Below are positions 8,601-15,831 of a stretch of DNA of 64,000 bases, piece after piece. Below the pieces are notes generated by a model that was not told the DNA's origin, ran no database searches, and saw only the letters and a list, made by a program, of their open reading frames with translations. A program made the translations under genes and the position numbers. Source of the stretch: Micromonospora sp. NBC_00389 (GTDB lineage Bacteria; Actinomycetota; Actinomycetes; Mycobacteriales; Micromonosporaceae); contig NZ_CP107947.1 of NCBI RefSeq assembly GCF_036059255.1, forward strand, positions 1,364,001 through 1,428,000. Reading direction: 5' to 3'. Positions within the stretch are counted from its first letter, which is position 1. The number at the start of each line of letters is the position of its first letter.

Positions 8601-8788
8601 TAGCCGTTCCAGTCAGCCCGAAACGACACCCGGCCATCGAAGGTAGCCTCGCGGCCCCCGTCCGGGCCCGCGCCGAAAGCCTGGATCGCCGGGCCCAGCA
8701 CCCGCACCGCGAGCGCCCTACACAGCTCCTCGAATCGCCGCTCGTCCAGCCTGCTCAGCTCGTACGCCACTGAACTATCATGACCCAC
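5672..8788 (-). CDS. Nuclease-STAND NTPase with TPR/SEL1-type repeats, Avs-like
   Basis: A 1038-residue protein read from GTG 8788, with GGAG 11 bases upstream; GTG 8770 is an alternative. The longer open frame to 9247 overlaps the divergent neighbour and is not used. Residues 1-75 look like a PD-(D/E)xK nuclease (ERRFEELCRAL, GPDGGREATF with D43, then LQAK at 66-69). Residues about 250-500 are a P-loop STAND-type NTPase: Walker A GGSSTGKT (261-268) and Walker B VIWLDEAQ (303-310). From about 570 to 1000 there are helical repeats of about 35 residues (for example EQAEALLRQ, ETGRTAEAEQLL). Effector, STAND core and repeat sensor is the layout of Avs antiphage proteins, which bind a viral protein, oligomerise and degrade DNA. 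A role in phage defence is the best inference. Exact subfamily unknown. Confidence 0.8.
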   Translation of the reverse strand: MGHDSSVAYELSRLDERRFEELCRALAVRVLGPAIQAFGAGPDGGREATFDGRVSFRADWNGYGVLQAKCRQIADGVPDAQWLRRTLTSELNQWLEPRRRRVTDGRMPQYLIVATNVRLTSVAGRGGIDRVNDLLSEYAQRLGLKGWALWDANQLSAYLDAYPGISRRFAEFLTPGDVLAQAMDTINDVNEALRERRRATVAPERRVVDWEPFDLGVHRSISPAEQVATTLPDYVGRSHDAKLRRLLHPMPMNGVLVVLVGGSSTGKTRTAYEAVLACLPDWALEFPTTALALSERPAGPPSVIWLDEAQRYFSSPHREAAAVAVMELLRSNAPVVVIGTLWPQYWQRFTTQPDADGADPYHEVRTLLARAVRIDVPPTFLPADVDVARSRSDPRLRDAIATAGSSNRITQALAAGPDLIAAYRDADPYARALMLAAADARAAGRAAPLSATMLEHAAAGYLDEQQRARTAPWFAAAIAYVTRMVKGVIAPLTPVRSQSDLGEPDGYVLADYLLQHLRPEQDMYPLPPQLWAVLLADPGPLEDQLRLAREAEDRHLYRDAVTLCASPANQGSPGAAMAIGVLLSRLDRHDESDPWVRRAAELGHESAIQSLAQRYVWDATSGQEVHEDPADAERHLRQLVENRDDLDALVRLVDLLTDSGRSDEARALLTGRAEQGDPPALVVLANVLYEQDQQGDLEPLLHQQTAKGSPIAAILLAGLMDDLGRAEESRTLLSTIVHRIPADALEQCVELLIEADQWRGVDELLRHAAEDGHAWAMQRLAGLLIDDGIEFDDDPELFEEGESWLRRAADAGDEHANLLLPNMLDRLGKTEDAADVLRQRAATDDQEVLLDVAGQLMHLGHHDEANEVLRRLTAAGKPQAPVRLGHLLRQAGQPEQAEALLRQTAAEDLHVLVELARMLAETGRTAEAEQLLRGVAQPSTEVLSTLADVLEKDGRAKEAERVLRDACLAGADLIDLQFSLKGTEVEQLRRYGLEPDGRTAAPWRAPEPTPEVGTAVSEYPPFAEWFGLPYPRYPYREP

Positions 8789-8952
8789 ACCCCGACCTGC
8801 TCCATCCCCCACAGCGCGCCCGACTTCCACCTCAGTGGTCGATGCGATTGCGCAAGCAGGAGAACAGGCGTCGTTCTTACGAACGTGTGGCCGTAGCGTT
8901 GATCGCCGCAGAGGCAAGGTGCCTTCGGCGCTCTGCCTGCCAGAATGACACG

Positions 8953-9885
8953 ATGGTTGACGACGCGGGTGTCGCGACGCTTCGTGCGGTCGTGATCCGA
9001 GCCGCCCGCGCGATCGCTGTCGCAAGCACTCACGACAAGCTCGACGAGGACCTGGTTGCGGTTGGACTTCCGCCGTCGGCCGGGGGTGGGAGCAAAGCGC
9101 AGCGTGGCGAGAGCAGCGCCGCAGTGGTCCCGGACGAGCGGCTTCGTGAGGTCGCCGTGGGCCTGGTGGAGCGGAACGCCGGCCTGCACATGCTCGACCG
9201 CATGATGGTCCAGGATCTCGTGTGGGCAGACGAAAATCCTCCTTCAATTCCGAAGCGGACAGGTCGCGACCTCGCCCGGGCCCTGCCAGAGCGGGTCCTG
9301 GTCAACCACGCCCAGCGATTCCACACTCTCCTGGGCACGCTATTCGATCTGGGAAGCTATGACCTCTTCTTCGGGTTCGACGACACTAGCCTCAGCGGGC
9401 AGATCGATCGGCACTTCTACCGCAACGACGACTGGAGTGTCGAGCAGCTGTTCGACGAGCTCGGTGCGGTTGATCAGGCATCCGACCGCAGATTCGCTCT
9501 CTTCCTCGAAGGCATCGTGTCCGGCGACACCGTGCCCGATGAAGACGCCCAACGCCAGCTGGTCGACGCGATCAATCCACCACTGGCCGGTATCGGGCTG
9601 GAGCTTCGAGAGACAGGCAACGCCGACGGCTACCCGACCTTCCACCTGGTAGCCACCGGATCCAGGGCCGGCAGGCCAAAGCAGCTCATCTTCGCGTGCC
9701 CGCGAAAGCCTGATCTGGCCGGACGCACACGCACCGGCATCCCAACCATGATCCATACCAGGAGATACCCGAGCGCACGGGTCAACACCGACCGGCACGA
9801 ACCCCTGCTCAGACAGCACAGTGACAACGGAGCACCATTGGAGCACCAGGATCCAAACTCTGGGAAAAATCGTCCCAACGCTTAG
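8953..9885 (+). CDS. AbiJ-like N-terminal-domain protein, probably 3'-altered
   Basis: 310 residues from ATG 8953. The middle and end (DDWSVEQLFDELGAVD, SDRRFALFLEGIVSG, DGYPTFHLVATG, RPKQLIFACPRKPDL) match a domain I know from AbiJ-associated abortive-infection proteins. In relatives KPDL is followed by a conserved stretch ending the domain (RFRDAVNNDIEIVTNADKVL-type). Here, directly after KPDL, the sequence switches to an unrelated basic low-complexity tail (AGRTRTGIPTMIHTRRYPSA) that ends 54 bases before tRNA-Arg. A recombination or deletion at the island end probably replaced the C-terminus. It is divergent from the STAND gene, with about 165 bases between for promoters. The family call is from memory of the pattern. 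Confidence 0.6.
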   Translation: MVDDAGVATLRAVVIRAARAIAVASTHDKLDEDLVAVGLPPSAGGGSKAQRGESSAAVVPDERLREVAVGLVERNAGLHMLDRMMVQDLVWADENPPSIPKRTGRDLARALPERVLVNHAQRFHTLLGTLFDLGSYDLFFGFDDTSLSGQIDRHFYRNDDWSVEQLFDELGAVDQASDRRFALFLEGIVSGDTVPDEDAQRQLVDAINPPLAGIGLELRETGNADGYPTFHLVATGSRAGRPKQLIFACPRKPDLAGRTRTGIPTMIHTRRYPSARVNTDRHEPLLRQHSDNGAPLEHQDPNSGKNRPNA

Positions 9886-9891
9886 AAGCAG

Positions 9892-9931
9892 TCAAGGCCG
9901 CAACCAGCGTTTCCGCTGGTTGCGGCCTTGA
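9892..9931 (+). terminator. Perfect 18-bp hairpin terminator
   Basis: Arms TCAAGGCCGCAACCAGCG (9892-9909) and its exact complement (9914-9931) around the loop TTTC. It lies seven bases after the AbiJ-like stop and eight bases before the tRNA-Arg 3' end, so it can stop transcription from both sides and marks the island boundary. Confidence 0.8.
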
Positions 9932-9938
9932 TCATTTG

Positions 9939-10011
9939 TGCGCCCGAAGGGACTCGAACCCCTAACCTTCTGATCCGTAGTCAGATGCTCTATCCATTGA
10001 GCTACGGGCGC
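9939..10011 (-). tRNA. tRNA-Arg (anticodon ACG)
   Basis: A complete 73-nt cloverleaf: acceptor GCGCCCG/CGGGCGC, D arm GCTC...GAGC, anticodon stem TCTGA/TCAGA with loop CTACGGA (anticodon at 9978-9976), T arm ending GGGTTCGAGTCCC. CCA is not encoded. Its 3' end faces the accessory island, the usual geometry for tRNA-targeted integration. Confidence 0.97.
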
Positions 10012-10046
10012 AGGTGCTCAGCCAGTGTACACACCCGGCTTTCGCG

Positions 10047-10137
10047 CGGAGACTCCGGGATTCGAACCCGGGAGGGGCTTTAAGACCCCAACCGCATTAG
10101 CAGTGCGGCGCCATAGACCAGACTAGGCGAAGTCTCC
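10047..10137 (-). tRNA. tRNA-Ser (anticodon GCT)
   Basis: A 91-nt class II tRNA with acceptor GGAGACT/AGTCTCC, discriminator G, anticodon stem CCGCA/TGCGG with loop CTGCTAA, and a long variable arm (GGGGTCTTAAAGCCCC). T arm CCGGGTTCGAATCCCGG. CCA is not encoded. It lies 35 bases upstream of tRNA-Arg on the same strand, so the two may share a transcript. Confidence 0.97.
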
Positions 10138-10282
10138 CTGGTGGCCCGCAGACCACCGCGCCCGAGAATACAGGTCGCCACCCACAGGGAGCAAAGCGAC
10201 TTCCTCGGTACGCCCACCGGGGCCGTCGGCCCCGGTGATTCGACGCTGTGCGCCGGCGTGATCGGGACTACGCTCCATCGAT

Positions 10283-11881
10283 ATGCAAGAGCAGCCGCCC
10301 AGCGAGCCGACCCGCCGAGAGCCTGCTGACCGGGCGCGCCGGCGCCCCCCGCGTGCGACCTTCACGCCACCGACCGACGAGCAGTCGGTGGACGCGCCGG
10401 CACCGACGTCCGGGCCGACAGTGGCCTCGGCCACTCCGGGCGGCCAGCGCCCTCGCCAGGCCAAGGCCGCCCCGGCGGTGCTCTTCCAGCCTCCGGATCC
10501 GGACCTTCCACTGCCCCGACAGCCGGTTCCGACGCCCGCCGCCGGGAGCGGCCCAACGCCCGCCGACCAGCCAAGCTCGTCGGACGCTCGGGCCGTCGAA
10601 CAGCGGGGCCCAAGAGAGCGAGAGGCGGCGAGGGGCGCGGAGCCGGGGCCGACGGTTCCCGAGACGGGGAGCGGCGAGCGGCCCAACAACACCGAGCCGA
10701 CCGGCCCGGGCAGCTCGGTGACTCCGGCGGACGAGCGAGCGCTCGAGGTCAGCCCGGAGCAGTCGGCGGACCCGCCGACCCGGACTCCGAAATCCCGGGC
10801 CAGCCGCGCCGCCCCTGTCCGCAAGGCCGCCACCAAGAAGGCAGCCAGGGCGTCGGTCGAGGCGTCCACCACGACACCGCCGTCGCCCGACGCGCCCCCG
10901 GCCGCCCCGACGGCGATCCCCAACAAGCGGACCGCGACCCCGACCGCCCCGGAGGCGACCCCCAACGAGGGGACCCCCACCCCGATCACTCCGGCGGTGA
11001 CCCCCACCAAGCGCGCGGCGAGCCCGACCAAGCGCGCGGCGTCCGCCCGGAAGAGCGCTACGCCGAAGAAGGCCGTCCCCGCACCCGTACCGGAACCCCC
11101 GGCCGAGCAGGTCATGGCTGTGGTCGTGCCCGGCGACCCCACCCCTGCGGCCCCGGCTCAACCGGCCGAACAGCAGACCGCTGCGGACGAGAGGGACAGC
11201 GCGCGCCACGTCATGCCGGCTTCGGCGCGTACCCCCGAATCGGAGCTGCGGGCGGTCGCCGCGCGCCTGCTCGACCACCCGGGCTTCGCCCCGGAGTTGC
11301 TGGCCCTCGCCGCGGTGCGGTCGCTCGGCCCTGGAGCCGCCGACTGGGCTGAGCAACTCCGGGCCAGATACCCGGACGCTCCGGCGGACGGCCTGGCCCG
11401 GCTGGCCACCCGGCGGTTCGTGCGCTCGGCGGGCGCGGGCGGGGCGGTCGCCGCGCTGGCTGGGCTATTCGCGCCGCTGGCCGAGCTGACCTCGGTGCTC
11501 TGGACCCATTCGAACCTGGTGCTGCACCTTGCGGCGGCGTACGGGCAGGACCCGGCGCATCCCGACCGGGCGGCCGAGTTGCTGGTGCTCACCCAGGTGC
11601 ACCCTGACACGGCGAGCGCGCGTGCCGCGTTGGCCGCCGCGCGGGCGGCGGACGACCCGGCGGACGGGAAGTGGGCTCGGGCGGCGGAGGCCGCGTGGCG
11701 GCTGGCCGCACCACTCACGGCGCAGGCCGGCGGGTGGCTGGCGTTGCGGCTGGCGTCCCGGCTGCTGCCGGGCGCGGCGGTGCTGGCCACGGCGCTGGGT
11801 GACGCGGCGGCGGCCGACCGGCTCGCGGCCCGGGCGGTGGCCGTTTACCGGCGCGCCCCGGCCGCCCCGGTGACGGGCTGA
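10283..11881 (+). CDS. EcsC-like protein with long disordered basic N-terminus
   Basis: 532 residues. The first 300 or so are low complexity, rich in Pro, Ala, Thr and Arg, with lysine-rich histone-H1-like runs (KAATKKAARAS; TPTKRAASPTKRAASARK; ATPKKAVPAP). The last 220 residues form a helical domain (LLDHPGFAPELLALAAVRSL, FVRSAGAGGAVAALAGLFAP, LVLHLAAAYGQDP) that resembles the EcsC family, whose function is poorly defined. The repeated TPTKRAA units suggest a nucleic-acid or polyanion binding tail. The gene stands alone after the tRNAs and converges on the CPBP protease gene. The opposite strand is also open for long stretches, but only because of GC bias. Confidence 0.75.
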   Translation: MQEQPPSEPTRREPADRARRRPPRATFTPPTDEQSVDAPAPTSGPTVASATPGGQRPRQAKAAPAVLFQPPDPDLPLPRQPVPTPAAGSGPTPADQPSSSDARAVEQRGPREREAARGAEPGPTVPETGSGERPNNTEPTGPGSSVTPADERALEVSPEQSADPPTRTPKSRASRAAPVRKAATKKAARASVEASTTTPPSPDAPPAAPTAIPNKRTATPTAPEATPNEGTPTPITPAVTPTKRAASPTKRAASARKSATPKKAVPAPVPEPPAEQVMAVVVPGDPTPAAPAQPAEQQTAADERDSARHVMPASARTPESELRAVAARLLDHPGFAPELLALAAVRSLGPGAADWAEQLRARYPDAPADGLARLATRRFVRSAGAGGAVAALAGLFAPLAELTSVLWTHSNLVLHLAAAYGQDPAHPDRAAELLVLTQVHPDTASARAALAAARAADDPADGKWARAAEAAWRLAAPLTAQAGGWLALRLASRLLPGAAVLATALGDAAAADRLAARAVAVYRRAPAAPVTG

Positions 11882-11885
11882 CCGG

Positions 11886-12656
11886 TCACAGCCAGTCGAA
11901 CCACTCCTTCGGCAGCGACGCGTACCCGACGAAGGCCACCACGTCGAGCAGGGTGTGCGCGATGATCAGCGGCAGCACCCGCCGGGTGCGCAGGTAGAAG
12001 AGGCTGAACACGACGCCCATCACCGCGTTGCCGACGAACGCGCCGAAGCCCTGGTAGAGGTGGTATGAGCCGCGCAGCAGCGCGCTGGCCGCGATGATTG
12101 CGGCGAGCCGCCACTGGAGCTGGCGCAGCCGGGTGACCAGGTAGCCGACCACGATCACCTCCTCCAGCACGGCGTTCTGCATGGCGGCGAGGATCAGCAC
12201 CGGGACCGCCCACCAGACGTCGGGTAGCGACGCCGGCACCAGCGTGGCGTTGATGCCGAGCTGGGCTGCCACCCAGAACAGGGCCAGCCCGGGCAGGCCG
12301 ATCAGCGCGGCCAGGCCGGCGCCGCGGGCCAGGTCCTGGCCGGGCCGCCGGGCGTCCAGGCCGAGGGTCCGCACCGGGTCGCCGGGGTCGCGGGTGAGCA
12401 GGTGTACGGCGAGCAGCACCGGCAGCAGCGCGAAGACGATGCCGAGCAGCTGGTACGTCAGGTCCAGCCAGGGTCGGGCCGACGCCGAGGTGTTCAGCGA
12501 GGCGGTCTGCTTGGAGAGCGGCCCCTCGGCGGTCAGCTTCGCGATGATCGAGACCACCGCGTAGACCGCTGACTGGCCGAGGGACAGGCCGAGGACCAGC
12601 AGCGTCTCGGTCCCCAGAATCCGGCGGGACACCGGGCGGGTCAGCTCTACGGTCAC
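11886..12656 (-). CDS. CPBP family intramembrane metalloprotease
   Basis: A 256-residue polytopic membrane protein of the CPBP (CAAX protease and bacteriocin-processing, also called Abi) family. The family motifs are visible: paired glutamates in NAVLEEVIVVGYL, a histidine in RGSYHLYQG and another in LIIAHTLLDV. These coordinate the catalytic metal in the membrane. About seven or eight hydrophobic helices are evident. GTG 12656 is chosen because the upstream ATG at 12740 would add a poorly conserved extension reaching the divergent gene's promoter. The substrate is unknown; bacterial members process peptides or act in bacteriocin self-immunity. The gene is convergent with the EcsC-like gene, with four bases between the stops. 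Confidence 0.85.
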   Translation of the reverse strand: MTVELTRPVSRRILGTETLLVLGLSLGQSAVYAVVSIIAKLTAEGPLSKQTASLNTSASARPWLDLTYQLLGIVFALLPVLLAVHLLTRDPGDPVRTLGLDARRPGQDLARGAGLAALIGLPGLALFWVAAQLGINATLVPASLPDVWWAVPVLILAAMQNAVLEEVIVVGYLVTRLRQLQWRLAAIIAASALLRGSYHLYQGFGAFVGNAVMGVVFSLFYLRTRRVLPLIIAHTLLDVVAFVGYASLPKEWFDWL

Positions 12657-12802
12657 CGCACCACTCTGCCCGACGGGTGGCACCGGCGGCACGGCCGATC
12701 GGCCGGCGTGAACCGATCGCACATTCTGTGCGACCGGCATGCACTCTCCGTGGAGATTCTATGGGTGCCCGATCCGCTGCCGTCTGGAGAAGGAGCGCCC
12801 CG

Positions 12803-13918
12803 GTGGACAACGTCGCGCGGTTGCTGAAGGAGAGCTGGACCCTGGTCGAGGAGCACCGGGACCGGCTGAGTGGCCACTTCTACGCCCGGCTCTTCCTGCT
12901 CGACCCGGCTCTGCGGCAGCTCTTCCCGGTGCAGATGACCGGTCAGGGCGACCGCCTGTTGGAAGCGATCATCACGGCGATCCACACCGTCGACGACCCG
13001 GAGAGCTTCGACGAGTTCCTCCGGGCGCTGGGCCGCGATCACCGCAAGTACCACGTCGACGAGCGGCATTACGCGACGATGGGCCTTGCTCTGATGGACG
13101 CGCTGCGCAGCACCGCCGGTGACGGCTGGAACCTGGAGTACGACCAGGCGTGGCGGGACGCGTACGCGGCGATCGGCGCGAAGATGGTGGCCGGGGCGGC
13201 GGACGATGACAACCCGCCGTTCTGGCACGCCGAGGTGCTGACCCACGAGCGGCACGGCCCGGACATCGCCGTGCTGACCTGCCGGGCGTTGCAGCATCCG
13301 CTGGTCTGGCGGGCCGGCCAGTACGTCAGCCTGGAGGTGCCGCGCCACCATCCTCGGGTGTGGCGGACGTACTCGGTGGCGAACGCCCCGAACGACGACA
13401 ACGTGCTGGAGTTGCACGTGCGGGCGCCCGGGGCCGGCTGGGTGTCCGGCGCGCTGGTCCGCCGGGTGCGGCCGGGTGACCTGCTCCGGCTGGCCGCGCC
13501 GATGGGGTCGATGACCCTGGACCGCGCCTCTGAGCGGGACATCCTCTGTGTGGCTGGTGGGGTCGGGTTGGCGCCGATCAAGGCGCTGGTGGAGGAGTTG
13601 GCCACCTACAACCGGACCCGGTGGGTGCACGTCTTCTACGGTGCCCGGCAGGCGGCGGACCTGTACGGCGTGGCCGGGTTGCAGGAGTTGGTCGCCGTAC
13701 ACCCGTGGTTGTCGGTCACTCCGGCGTGTAGCGAGGACCCGGACTTCGACGGCGAGCTGGGCGATGTCGCGGACGTGGTGGCCCGGTACGGCCCGTGGAC
13801 CACGCACGACTGCTACGTCTCCGGCTCGGCCCGGATGGTCCGGTCCACCCTGCGGGTGCTGGCCGCGGACGAGGTGCCGCCGCCGCACATCCGCTACGAC
13901 ACCTTCGGTGACCTCTAG
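12803..13918 (+). CDS. Flavohemoglobin-type nitric oxide dioxygenase
   Basis: 371 residues from GTG 12803, with GGAGAAGGAG just upstream. The N-terminal globin domain shows the flavohemoglobin landmarks: Tyr B10 in HFYARLF (Y27) and the proximal His in GRDHRKYHV (H80). The C-terminal reductase half has the FAD motif RTYSVAN and the nucleotide motif GGVGLAPIKALVEEL. The protein would oxidise nitric oxide to nitrate using NAD(P)H and O2 in the cytoplasm. It is slightly shorter than enterobacterial Hmp (about 396 aa) because of trimmed linkers. It is divergent from the CPBP gene and terminated by a hairpin shared with the next convergent gene. No NsrR-type operator was recognised in the short promoter. 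Confidence 0.88.
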   Translation: MDNVARLLKESWTLVEEHRDRLSGHFYARLFLLDPALRQLFPVQMTGQGDRLLEAIITAIHTVDDPESFDEFLRALGRDHRKYHVDERHYATMGLALMDALRSTAGDGWNLEYDQAWRDAYAAIGAKMVAGAADDDNPPFWHAEVLTHERHGPDIAVLTCRALQHPLVWRAGQYVSLEVPRHHPRVWRTYSVANAPNDDNVLELHVRAPGAGWVSGALVRRVRPGDLLRLAAPMGSMTLDRASERDILCVAGGVGLAPIKALVEELATYNRTRWVHVFYGARQAADLYGVAGLQELVAVHPWLSVTPACSEDPDFDGELGDVADVVARYGPWTTHDCYVSGSARMVRSTLRVLAADEVPPPHIRYDTFGDL

Positions 13919-13934
13919 ACGTTCCTCCCCCCAC

Positions 13935-13976
13935 ACCGGGGCGCGTGCCCCTGCCCTCTGGGGCACGCGCCCCGGT
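13935..13976. terminator. 17-bp bidirectional hairpin terminator
   Basis: Perfect arms ACCGGGGCGCGTGCCCC (13935-13951) and complement (13960-13976) with an 8-base loop, lying between the convergent flavohemoglobin and XRE-deformylase genes. Confidence 0.8.
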
Positions 13977-13983
13977 CCCCGTC

Positions 13984-15513
13984 CTAGTAACGCCAGGGGT
14001 GCCCGGTCTCGCGGTACTCCTCCACCGGCACCAGTGGCACCCCGGGCGCCATCCGGTCGACGTAGAGCCGGCCCTCCAAGTGGTCGATCTCGTGCGCGAC
14101 CAGCCGGGCCATGCCGAACTCGAACGAGGTGATGATCCGGCTGCCGTCCCACTGGGCATGCTCCACGTCCAGTCGCAGCGGCCGGGGCACCAGACCGCGG
14201 TGGTCGAAGTAGGAGAGGCATCCCTCGTACTGCTCGTCGGTGTCCGGGGAGGCGTCGACCACCCGGGGGTTGATCAGCACGACCGGCTCCGCCAACCGGT
14301 CGGGTGGCCGAACCACGGCCGCCGCCCGGCCGATGCCGAGCTGCGGGGCGGCGATGCCCACCCCCTTGCTGAACGGGTGCAGCTCATCGAGGCGGGCCAG
14401 GGCCGTGTTGAGCCGGTCGACCACGTCCCGCGCCGCCTGTTCCTCGCCGGGCAGGTCGAACGGGCGGCCGCGCTGGCGGAGCAGGTCGGCGCCGCGCTGC
14501 ACGATGCCGATCCCGCGCATCCGGTCGCTGGGTCGGACCCGGGCCCCGCCGGGGCCGACGTCCGGGTCGGTATCCGGTCGGGCGCGGAAGCGCCACTGCA
14601 TCCGGTAGCGGGCGTTCAGCGGCGGGTCGTCGGTGTGCCAGTCGAAGATCGCCCGGTCGCCCTCGTCGTGTCGCTGCGGCGCCGTTCGCAGCGGGCCCTC
14701 CTCCGCCGAGAGCGAGGTCTCCACGCCCCAGACCTGCGGGTCGAGCGCCGCCGGCAGGTCCAGGCGTACGGCGAGCTGGCGGGTGGGCAGCCGGACGGCC
14801 CGCTGGAACCAGGGGCCCCACTTCTCCTGCCCGACGCTGTACGCGTACTCGATGGTGGCCCGGTCGCCGGGGTAGAGCGGGAACCGCCGCTCACCGTTCT
14901 CGAAGAGCAGCCAGATCTCCTTGAACGCGTCCCGGTCGTGCTTGGCCCGCCAGTGCATCGGCTCCGGGTCGCCGCCGCCGTCATCCCGGCGGGCCTGTAG
15001 TTGCAGCTCGGCGAAGGTGAGGGGGTGCTCCCGGTGGTGCCGGTTGGAGCGGCCGGGGTCGTTCGGGTAGCGGTCGACGGCGACCCGGACCAGGTAGCGG
15101 GTGACCGGCTCGGTGCCGGCGTTGTACAGCTCACGGTGGATGACGCACCGGTAGCCGTCGTCGGTGTAGGTGAGGGTGGCCAGCTCCCGTTCCACGACGA
15201 GGCCCGTGCCGGGTGGCAGCCACTGGCCGGGCAGGTGCGGCTCGCGGTGCGGCTGCCCGGGGCGTGCGTGCCGTAGCTCGTCGTACTCCCGGAAGCGCTG
15301 CCAGATCGCGCCGCTGGCCTCCAGGACGGCCTCGGCACGGCGGGCGAAGTCCTCGGTTGGGCGGTGCCGGCGCCCCTCGACGTGGCTGACATAGGACGGG
15401 TCGAACCCCATCAGGACGGCCAACTGCTTCTTTGACAGCCCCCGCCCTGTCCGCTGGCGGGCTAGCTCGGCCGCGAAGGAATCGGCAGCCCGTTCGAGGG
15501 GTGAGGTCGTCAT
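13984..15513 (-). CDS. XRE regulator fused to peptide deformylase
   Basis: 509 residues from ATG 15513, with GAGGAAG upstream. Residues about 5-75 are an XRE-type helix-turn-helix (RGLSKKQLAVLMGFDPSYVS). The middle (about 100-330) is a beta-rich domain (TLTYTDDGYRC, EIWLLFENGERRFPLYP) like that of other actinobacterial XRE regulators. The C-terminus (about 340-509) has all three peptide deformylase motifs: GVGIAAPQ, EGCLSYF and HEIDHLEG, including the metal-binding Cys and two His and the catalytic Glu. Housekeeping deformylases are about 170-230 residues and free-standing, so this is a fused regulator-enzyme. It may sense or process N-formyl peptides. Function inferred; the catalytic residues look intact. 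Confidence 0.88.
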   Translation of the reverse strand: MTTSPLERAADSFAAELARQRTGRGLSKKQLAVLMGFDPSYVSHVEGRRHRPTEDFARRAEAVLEASGAIWQRFREYDELRHARPGQPHREPHLPGQWLPPGTGLVVERELATLTYTDDGYRCVIHRELYNAGTEPVTRYLVRVAVDRYPNDPGRSNRHHREHPLTFAELQLQARRDDGGGDPEPMHWRAKHDRDAFKEIWLLFENGERRFPLYPGDRATIEYAYSVGQEKWGPWFQRAVRLPTRQLAVRLDLPAALDPQVWGVETSLSAEEGPLRTAPQRHDEGDRAIFDWHTDDPPLNARYRMQWRFRARPDTDPDVGPGGARVRPSDRMRGIGIVQRGADLLRQRGRPFDLPGEEQAARDVVDRLNTALARLDELHPFSKGVGIAAPQLGIGRAAAVVRPPDRLAEPVVLINPRVVDASPDTDEQYEGCLSYFDHRGLVPRPLRLDVEHAQWDGSRIITSFEFGMARLVAHEIDHLEGRLYVDRMAPGVPLVPVEEYRETGHPWRY

Positions 15514-15831
15514 CGGCTTCCTCGTGGCCGGGAGTATCAGTTTCACGTTCCGTGCCGAAACGCACACGCATCTGGCACCTTGCCGACACACTCCTTGACA
15601 ATCCACCGACGGCCATCAATCCTGCGCCAGCGTTTTCCAGGGCAGAAGCCGGGTAGTACGCCGAAGCGTGGGGTCCGCTCCCGCCGGAAGCGGCAGTGAC
15701 CTGCGGCTTCCGATCCGACCGAGGTGAGGCTTCCCTTAGACCTGCGGCCGTGGTTAGGCTAGCCTTAGCTCAGGACGGCACGTTCGTCCTCCGGGGTCAG
15801 CTCCTCGGTCACGCAGACGGGGGATGACACG
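15514..15831. other. Divergent promoter region
   Basis: 318 bases between divergent genes. Near 15540-15561 there is a dyad (GTTTC...GAAAC enclosing CACG-TTC-CGTG) just upstream of the XRE-deformylase start, a candidate autoregulatory operator. The right half holds the IdeR-like box at 15754-15770. No RNA gene is seen. Confidence 0.45.
15754..15770 (+). promoter_or_regulatory. IdeR/DtxR-type iron box
   Basis: TTAGGCTAGCCTTAGCT has a perfect AGGCTAGCCT core and closely matches the DtxR/IdeR operator (TTAGGTTAGCCTAACCTAA). It lies about 60 bases before the FhuF-like gene, placing that gene under iron-dependent repression. A second, weaker half-similar sequence (TGAGGCTTCCCTTA) begins at about 15725. 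Confidence 0.75.

Noticed and set aside
8789..9247. N-terminal extension of the STAND protein to 9247
   Set aside because: It would overlap the divergent AbiJ-like gene and adds sequence without domain character; GTG 8788 fits better.
1..9938. Complete prophage or conjugative element
   Set aside because: No integrase, structural, replication or transfer genes are visible in this part.
10268..11356. Long minus-strand frame opposite the EcsC-like gene
   Set aside because: Its composition (Arg/Gly/Ala runs) is what GC-rich third positions give on the opposite strand. The plus frame has a recognisable domain.
12653..14221. Long minus-strand frame over the flavohemoglobin gene
   Set aside because: Shadow of a well-identified plus-strand gene; no motif of its own.
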